Both the position numbers and the translations under genes were made by a program. Below, one piece after another: positions 23,413 to 34,743 of a DNA stretch of 64,000 bases (position 1 is the stretch's first letter; each line of letters begins with the position of its first letter). Under the pieces are notes generated by a model. The model saw nothing but the letters and a program-made list of their open reading frames with translations. It made no database searches and had not been told where the DNA came from. Source of the DNA: Cladorrhinum sp. PSN259 (Eukaryota; Ascomycota; Sordariomycetes; Sordariales; Podosporaceae); the NCBI GenBank assembly GCA_033725935.1, contig MU867100.1:124001-188000 (forward strand). The letters are read 5' to 3'.

Positions 23413-24535
23413 CAGAGGACCGCCCTGGGCTTCCAGCAGCCGTGTCGTATCAACAACGGTTACAGTCATACTGACAGTCACTACTCCAGACTCTACCTCG
23501 AGGACATATCCGGTCAAAGTATCGACATCCACCGATCTTCCTGCGGCGGCCATCTCTTCTGTCCAGCCCTCGTCCAGAGTGATTCTTGAGACAGATACTA
23601 TGATTACGGGCACCTTAACCTCAGCAACTGCAATCCCAACCATTACTGATACCACAACCTCCCGACCATCCCAAGATGGCGGCGAGCCGGGGGTCTCGAG
23701 CAACAAGACGCTTGTTATCACACTAAGCACCGTCCTGTCGGCAGTTGGGCTGGCTTTGATAGTAGGAGGAATAATTCTTTGCTGGAGATATCGACAACGC
23801 CGCCTACATTTGTTCCAAAGGGGTATCTCACCGATTGACGACGACGAGATTGCGACATGGAAGGTACCGCGAGACTACGAGAAGACCAGGACCTTTCAAG
23901 GAGTGGACACCGATATTGAAGCCGACGCAGCCCTGAGGAAGGAGACGGGCGTCTCGTCACATGTAAAACATGCTTCGACAAGCTCAGTCAAGAAGCCACC
24001 AAGTGTCATTGTCTACTCAAACGTACACGGCCATGGCTATCGCCCATCGACCGACGAAGGCTCACCCCGTCGCTCCTATACGCAGAATCATCCTGTATAT
24101 GGCAGGATAAGCGTCGACAAGGCACTTCCACAGACCCCTATTCAGGCGAGAGCGCCAAACGCTAGGGCAGGCCTCACAGATGAATCTGTTCCGGGGGATG
24201 AGCCTTTCTTACCACCAAGCCCTAAGCGGCAGACCTCAAGACTATCCAAGTTCCCACCCAGTGCATCTTCATCTCGTCGTCAACATGGAAGATCACGGAG
24301 CTCAAGGAGCAGCACTCGCAGTTTTGGCGAATACGGCTTTCATGCAGGCTCCGAAGTGGAACTTTCACCACGGCACTCTCACGACCATATCCATTCCCGC
24401 CATTACCACTCGAGAGTCTACTCTTCGTCATCTATTCCGCCAAGATTATCGCTCGGCGATGAAGCCCTCTTTCCAGGCTCGTCACCAGCCCGCCCACTGT
24501 TCAGGGATGATGAGATTGGAAGGGCGATCGGCTGA
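23378..24535 (+). CDS. single-pass membrane protein with Ser/Thr-rich ectodomain
   Basis: Single exon, 385 residues. Residues 20-105 are rich in Thr, Ser and Val, the usual look of an O-mannosylated fungal ectodomain. A membrane helix spans about 111-135, then a C-W-R-Y-R-Q-R-R basic stop-transfer. The cytosolic part begins G-I-S-P-I-D-D-D-E-I-A-T-W-K, a segment typical of a group of ascomycete plasma-membrane proteins. The rest is disordered, with Ser/Arg-rich and His-rich stretches near the end. There is no N-terminal signal peptide on this start. Either the helix acts as the signal anchor, or an upstream exon was missed. Function is unknown; a wall-sensor-like role is possible by layout only. 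Confidence 0.8.
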   Translation: MTLPVEPRPGHNRGPPWASSSRVVSTTVTVILTVTTPDSTSRTYPVKVSTSTDLPAAAISSVQPSSRVILETDTMITGTLTSATAIPTITDTTTSRPSQDGGEPGVSSNKTLVITLSTVLSAVGLALIVGGIILCWRYRQRRLHLFQRGISPIDDDEIATWKVPRDYEKTRTFQGVDTDIEADAALRKETGVSSHVKHASTSSVKKPPSVIVYSNVHGHGYRPSTDEGSPRRSYTQNHPVYGRISVDKALPQTPIQARAPNARAGLTDESVPGDEPFLPPSPKRQTSRLSKFPPSASSSRRQHGRSRSSRSSTRSFGEYGFHAGSEVELSPRHSHDHIHSRHYHSRVYSSSSIPPRLSLGDEALFPGSSPARPLFRDDEIGRAIG

Positions 24536-26141
24536 GAGGAAGCTTTCTTTACTTTCTTTTCTGGATTATACATTGCATGGGATTCTGGTGTTCTGGTTTC
24601 ATTTTAGGGGAGGAGGATCCCCCATCACTCGCAATTACGAGTGCTTTTTTCTTTTTTCTCTTGGACCATCGAGCACGCTAACGCGGCTTGTGAGTCATGA
24701 GCAACATATGTCACTTTCTTTATAAACTTCTTATGTGGAGACGTTTTTTTTTTGTTGACCACGACCCATGGAGGTCGATGATCTGATGAAGACGATGGAT
24801 ATACCCGATGCTTGAAGCTATATGTTGTTCTTCTTTTCTTCTTGGATGGAAGTTTGAGGTGTGGCATCAACACACACACACACACACACACACCTGTGAG
24901 CAAGCGAGGGACAGGATGATCGTGAGAAACCGAGATGAAATGAACTCAGCTCGCGACATCACAGATCAACTAGTCGATAGGAGCCTTAGTCTTGTTACAA
25001 TGTATGATTAGCTTGCGCTGTCTGCGTATTCATGATCCAATTTCCGAAAACACCACATACAATTGAACCCTTTTGAATGCTTTGCTAGCGCCTCCCTTTT
25101 GGATGAAGGAACACACACATTCCCGGCTATGCCAATGAGTTGTAGACATGTCACCCATTGGCCACTCATTCACCGTCTCTCCTATTTTTATCCTTGTAAA
25201 AAAAAAAGAAATAAAAAATCGTTTTTGGATGAATCTTCAATGTCCACAAATCGAACGATCGAATGAGAGAGTTTCCGGCAGTGTCACCTGAAACCAAACG
25301 GGCCGCCCAACGCTCAAGCGCCGGGCAATCTACATCGAAAAAGGAAATCGAGATCGCCAACGTGCGTCGTTCTTGGTGCGGGTTTTTCGAAACGACCCGT
25401 TTGGACGGGAGCCACTAGTCTACACTACGGATACTTACAACTTGCAGATTGGATATTCGGTATTCCGTATCTGTTCCGTATCCCGATGATTTTTTTTCTT
25501 CTTTCTTTCCCTTTTCTTTTTTGAGCTCTCTGTTGAAGATGTCAAAAAAGGATCGGTAGGTAGCTGATAAAGGAAGTACATATGCGCGAGCATGGAACTT
25601 ATGGGGAGTGAAGTTGGTGGTGTTAATTTGATTTATAGCGTGCTGTTTGTTATCTTTTTACCACTGATATCAAGCTCCGGTGCTATGAATGTACGATCCC
25701 CAAACCATTTGCCGAGCTTTGTGCCGGTAGTTTTGTCATAAGAGGACTGGCTTATTTGAGCTAATCCACAGCACATTCATGCACCTTCCTGTGTAGACCA
25801 AGGTTCGGATGGGATATGTACTTGAGGGTTAGGGTAAGCAGATTTGGGATGCAGCTGGGTTGTGGTTGGGCTTGTGAAGCGCTCTAGAATTCAATTTACG
25901 CGTCTCCAACTGCCGCGACGCGCTACCCTTGAATTTCTCCATCTTGAACTACTCCACCAACACGACCCAACAGTTTGGACACCGAGTTTCCAGCCGACGA
26001 CGACCAATTCATCCTTTGTAGATGGCGAGATAGAATACTTTTCCTCGGAAATTCGTTGTATATACGAGCAAAGCCATATCAAACCAACACCTTTAATCCC
26101 AGCAACGAAGTATTCCAGTGAAACGAGAGACGTTCACCACG
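24536..26141. other. intergenic region upstream of the Dpb4 gene
   Basis: About 1.6 kb without a supported gene. It includes a T run near 24745, a (CA)n tract at 24870-24893, an A run near 25200 and a TTTTTTTCTTCTTTC stretch near 25490. A TATA-like TATATAC lies near 26060, about 80 bp before the Dpb4 ATG. Confidence 0.55.
24870..24893. repeat. (CA)n microsatellite
   Basis: About 12 uninterrupted CA units. Confidence 0.92.
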
Positions 26142-27324
26142 ATGCCGAATAATAAGACCAAGATCGCCCCGGCGCCACCACAAGCTGACGTCTCAGCTGC
26201 GAGATTTGTTCTCGCCGAAGATGACGCTCCAATGACTGCAGAAACACTCACAGCCATTGCCCCTAAACCTTCCGCGAAAACGACCTCAGCACCGCCGGCG
26301 CTAAAGGGCGAAGAGGAGGAGCAAGAGGAGGAAGAGGCCGACGAGAGTTCGGCAGCAACACCAGGGCCGCCGGGTTCCAATGCCGGGCAGTCATCACCGT
26401 CCCAGGACAGGAAGGACAAGGGCGACAAGGGAGGCGATAAGGATGCCGTTACCATTGAGGACCTGACTCTGCCCAAATCAATCATCACGCGCCTGGCCAA
26501 GGGGGTGCTGCCGCCAAACACCCAGATACAAGCTAATGCCATTATGGCATTGACGAAGAGCGCAACTGTATTTATTAACCACCTAGCTAATGCGTATGTT
26601 TTGATGTAGTCCCCGAAGAGACCCGCTCGAGTTCTTACTAACCCGTTCTTCTTTACTCTACAGCGCAAACGAAAGCACGTTATCAGCCAACAAGAAGACC
26701 ATCATGCCCGCCGATGTGTTCAAGGGGCTTGAATCCATTGAATTTGACTTCATGCGCGATAGGCTGGAGGTAGAGTTCGCGAGTGAGTTTTCCGGCGCTC
26801 TCCTTTTTAGTTTTTCTTACCAGGACCCAGCACTAACGTTTTCCAACCTAGAATTTAACGAAATCCAAACTTCAAAACGGTCCACCTACAGGAAGAAGGT
26901 TGCCGCAGCCAAAAAAGCCGTGGGACCATCGGGCGCCGGCGACGCGTCGTTCATGAGTGTGGCTTCCACTGCTCATAACGGTGACGTGGATGTGGACGAG
27001 GTGGACAGAAGCATTCTTCATAGCAATGGTAGCAGCAACGGCATTGGTGCCCCCGCTGTGGCAGGGTCGGAGTCTGGAGAAGCACGAGCAGCCAAGAAGG
27101 CCAGGATGGATCCGAGTGCTGATACTTTGACGATGGATATGGATGAGCAAGATGCGTCAGATGCTGAGACTATGCCTGATGATGTGGAGGAGGATGACGA
27201 AGAAGAGGAGGCTGAGGAGGAAGAGGACGAGGAGGAAGCGGATGAGGAAGACGAGGACAGGGATGAGTTGGAAGAAAAAACTGAGAGGGAGGAGGATGAG
27301 GCGTTGGACGATGACAGTGATTAG
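26142..27324 (+). CDS. dpb4: DNA polymerase epsilon histone-fold subunit Dpb4 (POLE3-like)
   Basis: Three exons fit: 26142-26593, 26664-26782 and 26852-27324, giving 347 residues. Introns are 70 nt (GTATGT, ACTAAC, CTACAG) and 69 nt (GTGAGT, ACTAAC, CCTAG). The second has no in-frame stop. The histone fold covers about 108-195: L-P-K-S-I-I-T-R-L-A-K, then a long helix ending in A-T-V-F-I-N-H-L-A-N-A, then K-K-T-I-M-P-A-D-V-F-K-G-L-E. In the family this pairs with a second histone-fold protein (Dpb3/CHRAC15), in Pol epsilon and in ISWI remodelling complexes. The C-terminal part is extremely acidic (long E/D runs from about residue 285). An E-rich patch also lies near 57-66. It is much longer than yeast Dpb4 because of these extensions. 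Confidence 0.92.
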
Positions 27325-27965
27325 GGGGGCTGGGCTTAGACTTGAGCAAAGTATTGGTTGGGTGAACTAGGGGCCTCTTTCGGAGCAAATGGCCGTCATA
27401 CATAAAAGTACGAAATCATGGCATATTCATATGTTTATCACTCAGGCGTGCTCCGTTCCTCTTTGTTAATGCCATAGGAGCATCTTGAAACGGTTTTCGG
27501 CACAGTCGATGTTGAGTAACGTAGCATATCATATCAAGGATGGACGAGTGGAAAATAGGGGTACCGGAAGTTGCGACTTCATGTATCCTTATATCCATGA
27601 AGTTTATGGTACAAGGTATGCAAATTCGAACGAGGGAATAATCATGTATTGTTTATATTCATTTGGTCGTTTAGTGATTCATGGAAACATTGATTCTTGA
27701 TTTTTTCTGTTTGTTTTCTCTTGAGGTCGTTAAGTAAGTACCCTAACCCTGCCAAGAATCCACTTAGTGACGCCCGTTCACTCGTAAATGACCTTTTGGA
27801 TCCACTCAACTCTTCACTCGAGTAACTCACCTCACACATGATTCATGAACTCACCTTTTTTATAGCTCTCCACGAGTTCACAACGGACCCTCGAATACAC
27901 ACATCGCCGAGAATTTTTAAGAAGCTTACTCAACTCTCTGCTCACTATAAAACCAGACAAAAACA
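27325..27965. other. Dpb4-Cox16 intergenic region
   Basis: 640 bp between two genes in the same direction. It holds the Dpb4 3' end and Cox16 promoter. A TATAAAA lies at about 27946-27952, only some 15-20 bp before the Cox16 ATG, too close to be an ordinary TATA box for that start. No other gene seen. Confidence 0.6.
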
Positions 27966-28414
27966 ATGACAGTCTTCCAGTCCAAAAAGTTTCGCTCAGC
28001 GGCGGACTCCAACGCCTTTGGCGCGCGATACCGCGCCATGATGGCCAAGCGACCTTTTTTACTTTTCGGTCTGCCGTTCATGACCGTCATCGTCGCCGGC
28101 TCTTTTGTTCTGACGCCTGCCGCGGCGATCAGATACGAGCGACACGACAGGAAGGTCAGGTCCATGACGAGGGAGGAGGAGCTGAGCGTGGGGAAGCAGA
28201 AGAGGAAGGTTGATATAAGGGAGGAGTACTATGTGAGTAAATTTTTTTTTCTCTTTTGAGTTTTTTCTAAAAAAGATATGTTATGGGTCTGTGCGTGTGT
28301 ATGTGCTTTGTTGCTGATATAAGAAAATAGAGATTGGCCGCCAAGGATTTGGATAACTGGGAGCAAAAGAGGGTCACGAGGTTGAAGGGGGAGAGTGACG
28401 GTGTGCTTGAGTGA
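27966..28414 (+). CDS. cox16: cytochrome c oxidase assembly protein Cox16
   Basis: Two exons, 27966-28232 and 28331-28414, give 116 residues. The 98-nt intron begins GTGAGT and ends AAATAG. The join reads E-E-Y-Y-R-L-A-A-K-D-L-D-N-W-E-Q-K-R-V, a hallmark of fungal Cox16. A basic N terminus (F-Q-S-K-K-F-R, then A-R-Y-R) precedes one membrane helix at about 30-52. The helix leads into R-Y-E-R-H-D-R-K-V-R. Cox16 is a mitochondrial inner-membrane protein needed to assemble complex IV, associated with Cox1/Cox2 intermediates. Length fits the family. The start ATG lies in AACAATG context. Confidence 0.94.
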
Positions 28415-28475
28415 GTGAGGGGTTTGCCTTAAGCGTGAGGTGATAACACCACAGGGTGAGGGAAAGGGAGGAACA

Positions 28476-28491
28476 ACACACACACACACAA
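28476..28491. repeat. short (CA)n microsatellite
   Basis: Eight CA units just downstream of Cox16. Confidence 0.85.
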
Positions 28492-29825
28492 CCAAGCTCT
28501 GCTGGGAGGGTTCGGAAATCCTTCCTTGATGGCTTACCCGAACGATCGTCGGCAATGCCCTCAACGCCCGCGCTTTCCCGGCCTGGTATGACTACGGGTA
28601 AGGGGGTTTTTGATCCGTGGGAATGGAAGTTAAGGGCGTAGGTGGCTGTGACTTATACACGAACTCCTCCACGAACTCATTCTGACACCTCCGAACGCAC
28701 CCCCTCGCCGAAATGTTGTTTTTGAAATCGCTCCTCCTCGGGAAATCAGGAGGCTGTATTCGACTCTGAAGCAGAAGTCTCAGAACCATTATTACTATTC
28801 ACTGCAGTGTCTTTTTTTTTCGCCCTTTCACAGCCATCATGATTTTGTTTTTTTACTCATCATCCAGACCGACCGACCCGGCCGAATGAATCAAGGCGAC
28901 ACAGGATTGGGGAAATGAATTAAATGTCGGTTGTACAGGGCTGACAACATCGGAAAGTTTTTTGGCTGCTTGTGTTGCTGGTCCATGAACCTGTTATCAC
29001 ACAAAGACATACGGGACATGTTGGTTACAGCCGACGGGTTCCCGATTCATTTGTCTAAGACTCACTCTAACTCCGATTGAAGGAGGAGAGGAGGAGGAGT
29101 AAGGGGGCCGGAAAGGCTGTTGCATAATATCAGCAGCCACTTGTTTTGTCAATTGTGTTGTCAGGCGACTGCCATTTTGGGAATGCCATTTGACGTTGCG
29201 GTGGCTGCAATATAGAGCGATGGATTTTGAGGCCTTATTCCACTCTTCCGAATGGATATATGATAGCTCGGACTTTTGTCAGTCACGAGCTGTCCTTTTG
29301 GATGAAGGAAGCTAGGGGAACACAAGAGAGTCTTCCGCCTGACCCCAACTAGCAACCCAAAAATAATATGAGACACAGTCGTACATTCCCGATGTTTGCT
29401 TTGCTTTGTTGGCCTTGCAGCAGTCAACACATCAGATTTTAAAAAAAACCACCACATTGACCAGACCTTGCATAAGAAGGAGCACCGTGAAAAAGTATCG
29501 GGGAAGGACTGCCGATCGGATGATGTCGCGTGGATCCTCCTGTGTTTCAGAAATTATACGTTGCTCGTGTGATGCGTCACTGATATAGGATTATCGCCGC
29601 ACGACTAAGTCTACTCAATGTAAGGCGATAAGACAAAGAAGAACACATGACATATGAGCGGGAAATTGTACACCTTCCTACCCGTAACGCCTCCTTGAGA
29701 AAAGCCACACATACAGCTCACAAATGGTTAGCAACCAACTACACAAGGCGCACTCGAACCACTACTATCCGGGTGACGGTAGATATAAGCCGCCGAAACG
29801 ACTTGACGCCTCATGTGGGACGATT

Positions 29826-29841
29826 GGGGGGGGGGGGGGGG
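29826..29841. repeat. poly-G tract
   Basis: Sixteen consecutive G in intergenic DNA. Confidence 0.9.
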
Positions 29842-31570
29842 TGCAAAAACATAGGTATTCGTCTGAACAAAATCCCTGCATGACCGGAGCCTACAAACTA
29901 AGCACTGACGTGACAGCCCGGTCCCCAAAGCTCGCGACAACGGCGGAAAGTGTAAATTTGACAAAAAATAAAAAAATAAAAAAGGAAGGGCGCTAGGCGT
30001 GATTCTTTGCCTCTTCCGTGGACAAAAAAGACGATAAACAACAGGTATTGGCTGGTTCTAGTGGCATCTGAGACGAGGATTGCCGATCGGATGATGATAG
30101 TAGTGATTAATGATGGAAGATGGGAATCAAAAACGGGAATAATCACTGCCAAGGTTTAAATTTCCTGCCAAGATGCAAGAAAGCGGCTGTGGTTCGCACA
30201 GAGGACTTCTCTTGCGATCGCGGGATCTACCACACTGCTGGGAACTTGGATACCGTATCGGATTTATTATGGTGGCGTTCCGGCTGGTGTTGCCGAATGG
30301 GGAAAGCATTGGGAGTTGCGGTGGCTTCCTTCAGCCTTTTCAGGTTTCGCGAACCATTTCCCGAGGCTGGCCGGCGGCGTGTGTGTGCGTGCATGTTCGT
30401 GTGCATGTGTGAGAGAATGGGTGATATTGATTTCAATGCGGCAGAACACGAAACTCGGAGTCCGTAGATGCTGTTGCTGTTGGAGGCATCCCAACGATGG
30501 GGATTTGCAAGATTGACACAATTGACATTGGTCACAGTGAAGAACACATGCGCCATGCGATCTGCTTGCTGCGTCTTTTCGTCCCTCGCTTTCCGTGGCC
30601 GTCCTCACAGGCCCCTTCCAAGTTCCGGCTGATCCAAGGAACAGATGTATAAAATCGATATATGGGCTCGTCTTGATAAGGCCAGGTCGGGCTCGCGCTA
30701 AGGCCAAAGAGGCAAATCGAAGTTGCACAGGACACAGTCACTGGGGAGTGAACGTGGAGTGTGCGGAGGACAGACCCATGTTCCAATTTTTTTTTGGCCC
30801 GGATGGTGGTTTCGAGCAAATGGCGGGGAACATGATGTCTTCCGGGTTCGTCAATGACGTACCCGGGCAGTCTTTACTGGACGGTCTTCTTGTCCCGTAC
30901 ACTCTACCTTTTGAAACCCGGAACTAAACAGGAATGAACACTGGAGAGAACGGATTGATTTCCCGGTCGCAGAGTCTTTGTGTGAGGAGACGACTTGTCA
31001 TTCCCCATTTCGATGTTGGGTTCGGGTAACTGCAACTTCGGTCGTAATGTTTTGACAGCTGAAGTCCCGCGCTGTGCTGAAGTGGCTTGGTTTGGCCACG
31101 TCCGTCCAGGTACATACAGCTTGCCCGGGCGGGATGTAGCATTCTTGGCGTCCAGTGCGTGGTGTTCTGCTGTTGTGTGTCCTGATGCTGTGCAGGCCGC
31201 GAAAGCTGACCAGTCAGCCACCAAGGACCCAAGACCCACCTCTGCAAGGTACGTACATCCTTGACCATGTCCCGTAGGACTCCGTGCAGTTCGTCATGGC
31301 CGATCCTCCTTTAGCGTCCAGGTTAGTATAAGAAATATCTCTCCCCCTCCACTACCAGATCCGGACCTTCTCTTTTACCTGTAGGTCCATCAACACCTTC
31401 AACACTCATCGACACCAGTCCATGACTGGCCAACACTCCCAACTACTACTCCTATCAAGGTAGCAAGTTAGCAAGACATGTTGTGTGGCATCTCACCTCC
31501 TCATCACCATCACTACAAACTTCTCCGCAGCTTTCGAAGCCATAAGACGCTCAGTCAAGAAGCTGCAAAC

Positions 31571-32203
31571 ATGCATTTCCGTCACCACCAGCACACCAAG
31601 GCAACCGACCTCGGCTCGGGTGCCAGGTCCTCAATGGAATCAATAAGCTCCTCAAGACCTTCAACTAGCGGTGGAAAGTCGGACCTATCTGTCGACTGGG
31701 ATCCCCTGCGTCTACATCCGCCTCTCGCCAACGCCCCGGTTCCACATCTTCCTGAGGACGACAGCAGCCGCCGATATCAACCACATGAACTCAGACAGTC
31801 CCGATCGATGCACAATATCCGATCCCGACAACACCATCAACAACAACCCCACGGCGGTCACCACCAACACCAGCCTTCAGCATCCACTGTTATCTACGGC
31901 GGCTTCGACTTTGGTTTCGAAACATGCCGCCCTCATCACCACAAATCTGCAGCCAGATGCCCCTCCCCCTCACCCAGCAGCGCATCCGACGCCTCATCAC
32001 TCGATGGGGTTCGTGAAGCCGAAGAGTGGGGCGATAACGGCGTTATCACTGCCCTCCCGGCCCCGCGGCGCAGCCGCCCCCACCCTCCGGCCGGTATGGA
32101 CGCCGACAACTTCATCAGGAGGGGTGGCTGGAAGAGACGAGGCATCGTCTTCGTGACTGATGCCACTACCCTCGCAAGCGAGGACGAAACCTGGGAGATC
32201 TAA
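31571..32203 (+). CDS. His/Ser-rich protein with conserved RGGWKRRG end, unknown function
   Basis: Single exon. Two in-frame ATGs are possible, 31478 (241 residues) and 31571 (210 residues). I chose the second because AAACATG is a better fungal start context and M-H-F-R-H-H-Q looks like a natural start; the first is not excluded. The middle is low complexity: His/Gln-rich (repeated H-H-Q) and Ser/Pro-rich. A G-G-F-D-F-G-F-E segment stands out. The end carries M-D-A-D-N-F-I-R-R-G-G-W-K-R-R-G-I-V-F, which I recognise as a recurring motif in ascomycete proteins of unknown function. No membrane helix or signal peptide. Function unknown. Confidence 0.7.
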   Translation: MHFRHHQHTKATDLGSGARSSMESISSSRPSTSGGKSDLSVDWDPLRLHPPLANAPVPHLPEDDSSRRYQPHELRQSRSMHNIRSRQHHQQQPHGGHHQHQPSASTVIYGGFDFGFETCRPHHHKSAARCPSPSPSSASDASSLDGVREAEEWGDNGVITALPAPRRSRPHPPAGMDADNFIRRGGWKRRGIVFVTDATTLASEDETWEI

Positions 32204-33197
32204 AGCACTTGTTCTCTAAACTTTTATCACTCCCTGTATATTTTTTTTTCTGTTCTTCCATGTGTTTCTACATACTTTACTTTTGCACACGCATCTAGCC
32301 GGCGATGATTTTCCTTGGGTTTGGGTTATGGATCAGGATACAAGTCGGTCAGGATATCGACGGCAATCATCGCATCATGTGTCAAGTCATCTCAGCATTT
32401 TCATGGAGTCTTTTCTTTGGTTGGGTTACAGAGATACCACTTTGTCTTTTTTCTTCTTTTTTCTTAAGGAGTGAGTGGTTTGGCGAGCCTTGAAAGCTCG
32501 AGCACAACCGCCTGATTTAGCTTTCCATATGCAGCAATGGTCAATCAATGGTCAGACAAACATCTGAACATATTTTTTGGGGAATCATGAGAGAAAATAG
32601 TTTAACTTTGATTTTGCCTCCTCTGTGCTTCACTTCATCTGTGCTTCATCTTCGACCCATCTTTTCCATGCATGTTTCAAATTTGTTGTGTTTGGAGGTG
32701 TTTGGCCGTACGATGCCACGAACAACGCAAGATAACAACGCACGATAACATCGGCTCACTGAGCCACACAAACAAAACCCCCTGTCCAGTTGGGTTTAAG
32801 TGCATGCATATGCGCTCCCCTGTCGTGCATGTCATTCTTTTGAACCCCCAAAACTCACTGAAGAGGGTCGGAGATTGCCGCAGTCATGAGGCCCAAACAT
32901 TTTGTTCTTATTCTTTTCAGTTAAGGACGGGGTTTCGTCGTTTCTTGTGAATTTCCATTGTCACCGCATCCTTGGACTGAGACGCGCAAGTCACAAAATC
33001 ACACCCACAGCCTTGTTTTTAGTCTATTGCAATTTCTTTCCTTTTTTCTTTTTTTTCTTTTTCTTGCCCCGCGATCGAGACATGGTGGCATTAGCGCAAG
33101 TGTGTTAAAATGCGTCACGCGTGGCAAAAGGGGAAATTACAATGACACATTTTCCAAGTTGGAGAGTGTCCTCGAGGTCCTTTTTACTTGGCTTCAT

Positions 33198-33215
33198 CAC
33201 ACACACACACACACA
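33198..33215. repeat. (CA)n microsatellite
   Basis: Nine CA units. Confidence 0.9.
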
Positions 33216-33972
33216 AAAGTACGGATCAGGTTCTTTCCGGTATCTCTATGGAAGGAGGACTTCTTTCGGGATACCCTTTTTCTCCTATACTACGTTGCCA
33301 TCCATCTCTCAATTTCTCATTAAGTCGACAGCACGATAAAGTGGTGGCGGTGACTAAGGAGCGAAATATTCTCTTCTCAATGAAGGCAAGAAAATAGAGG
33401 TTGAGGGTTACATTACCTGACCGAAGGAAAGACCGGCAGTGGAGAAAGACCCCAATGCAAGTGACCATCACGAATCCACACGTACCCATGATCGATCTCT
33501 TCCTTCGCTTACATCGCAATCGTACCTTTTTTTCCATTCCTTCTTTTTCCCAGTTTTCTGTTACATTAGGAAAGAGATGGATGCCCAGAATTTGCTTTTT
33601 TCCTAAAACGCAAGTGCCGTTTGGCCGTGTGCCTTGTGCCTTGTGCCTTGCGTCTGTCCAGTCAACCCAACCCATCCTCTGCATCGAAATTCCCCTTTTG
33701 CCCTGGTCTTTCTTTTTCCTCCCCCTGCCCCCCGCATCATCACTCATCATCATTCAACTCGGGTCCCACACACACATTCGCACATCCACAACCCATGTTT
33801 CGTTTCCGGACCCCGATATCAACGATAGTCTTCAAGTCGGGCTTGGCGGGCTGAGCAACCTCTCCGGAGAAGAAGCAAGGGAGGGAGGAGTAGAAAGTAT
33901 GGTACACTAAAAGGATGAGGGGAGCACCAGTATGATGACGGCAGGAAAGAAAAGCAACCTTGACCACCCACC

Positions 33973-33993
33973 AAAAAAAAAAAAAAAAAAAAA
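33973..33993. repeat. poly-A tract
   Basis: About 21 consecutive A; no flanking target-site duplication seen, so a retrotransposon tail is not supported. Confidence 0.9.
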
Positions 33994-34415
33994 GGTCAAC
34001 TGACTTTTTTTTTCTTGCTCCTCCACACACACTCAACTTCCCTTCCTACAGGCTTACACTACAAGTTTCCCCAAAAGTATCTTGTACCTGATATGCGTGT
34101 GTGTGTTGTCTGTGCCTTTTGTTGTGTGCCTGAACTAAACCTGTTCCTATCACAAACCCGTCCGTTCCTGACAATCGCATCTCATCCCCGTAATAAACCT
34201 ACTCGGTCACGATGTCCAGTCAGTCCCCGTGTGCCCCCCCCCGCTCCCTTCCTCCATAAATACCTCGTGGCATTTTGCTTCCTTCATGCAGGTACACAAC
34301 ATACGCTACTGGGTCACTTCAGGTACATGTACCACATACAGCTCCATGTATCGTATCCATATGCAAGGGGGGGCAAGCCTTCCCTTCCAAGATTTTCTCG
34401 GGCACACACCGCTCA

Positions 34416-34440
34416 ACACACACACACACACACACACACA
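34416..34440. repeat. (CA)n microsatellite
   Basis: About 12 CA units. Confidence 0.92.
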
Positions 34441-34722
34441 GTTATTGTCAGAACAGGGAATAAAGGAGGGAAGGAACAAACATGAGCTGTGGCACGAGCG
34501 AAGAAACAACTCAGATCCCGCAACATCCGCGCCCGGATTATTTCCTGGTACAGTAGTCATGTCTAAATACCGACTGACACCCTAATACCCGATAAACGGG
34601 GATAACCGAATATGGACATGCCGGTGATTGTGTGACAGGTATACAATCTAATGCTTAAAGGTTTGTTAGCTCGGTACGTGCCTCATAAAACCAAGGACAG
34701 AAATAAGGTACGGAAGCCTATC

Positions 34723-34743
34723 AAAAAAAAAAAAAAAAAAAAA
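34723..34743. repeat. poly-A tract
   Basis: About 21 consecutive A. Confidence 0.9.

Larger units (their letters stand above)
28415..31477. other. 3 kb intergenic region
   Basis: No supported gene. It contains a (CA)n tract at 28476-28491, a G run at 29826-29841, an A-rich AAAATAAAAAAATAAAAAAG stretch near 29965, and a CT/CA-rich leader-like sequence before 31478. Open frames on both strands are short and overlap each other without splice support. Confidence 0.55.

Noticed and set aside
27730..27745. CCCTAACCCTG as telomere-like repeat
   Set aside because: Only one and a half units, in ordinary intergenic DNA.
29940..29995. A-rich stretch as a possible retrotransposon tail
   Set aside because: No open frame, target-site duplication or terminal repeat nearby.
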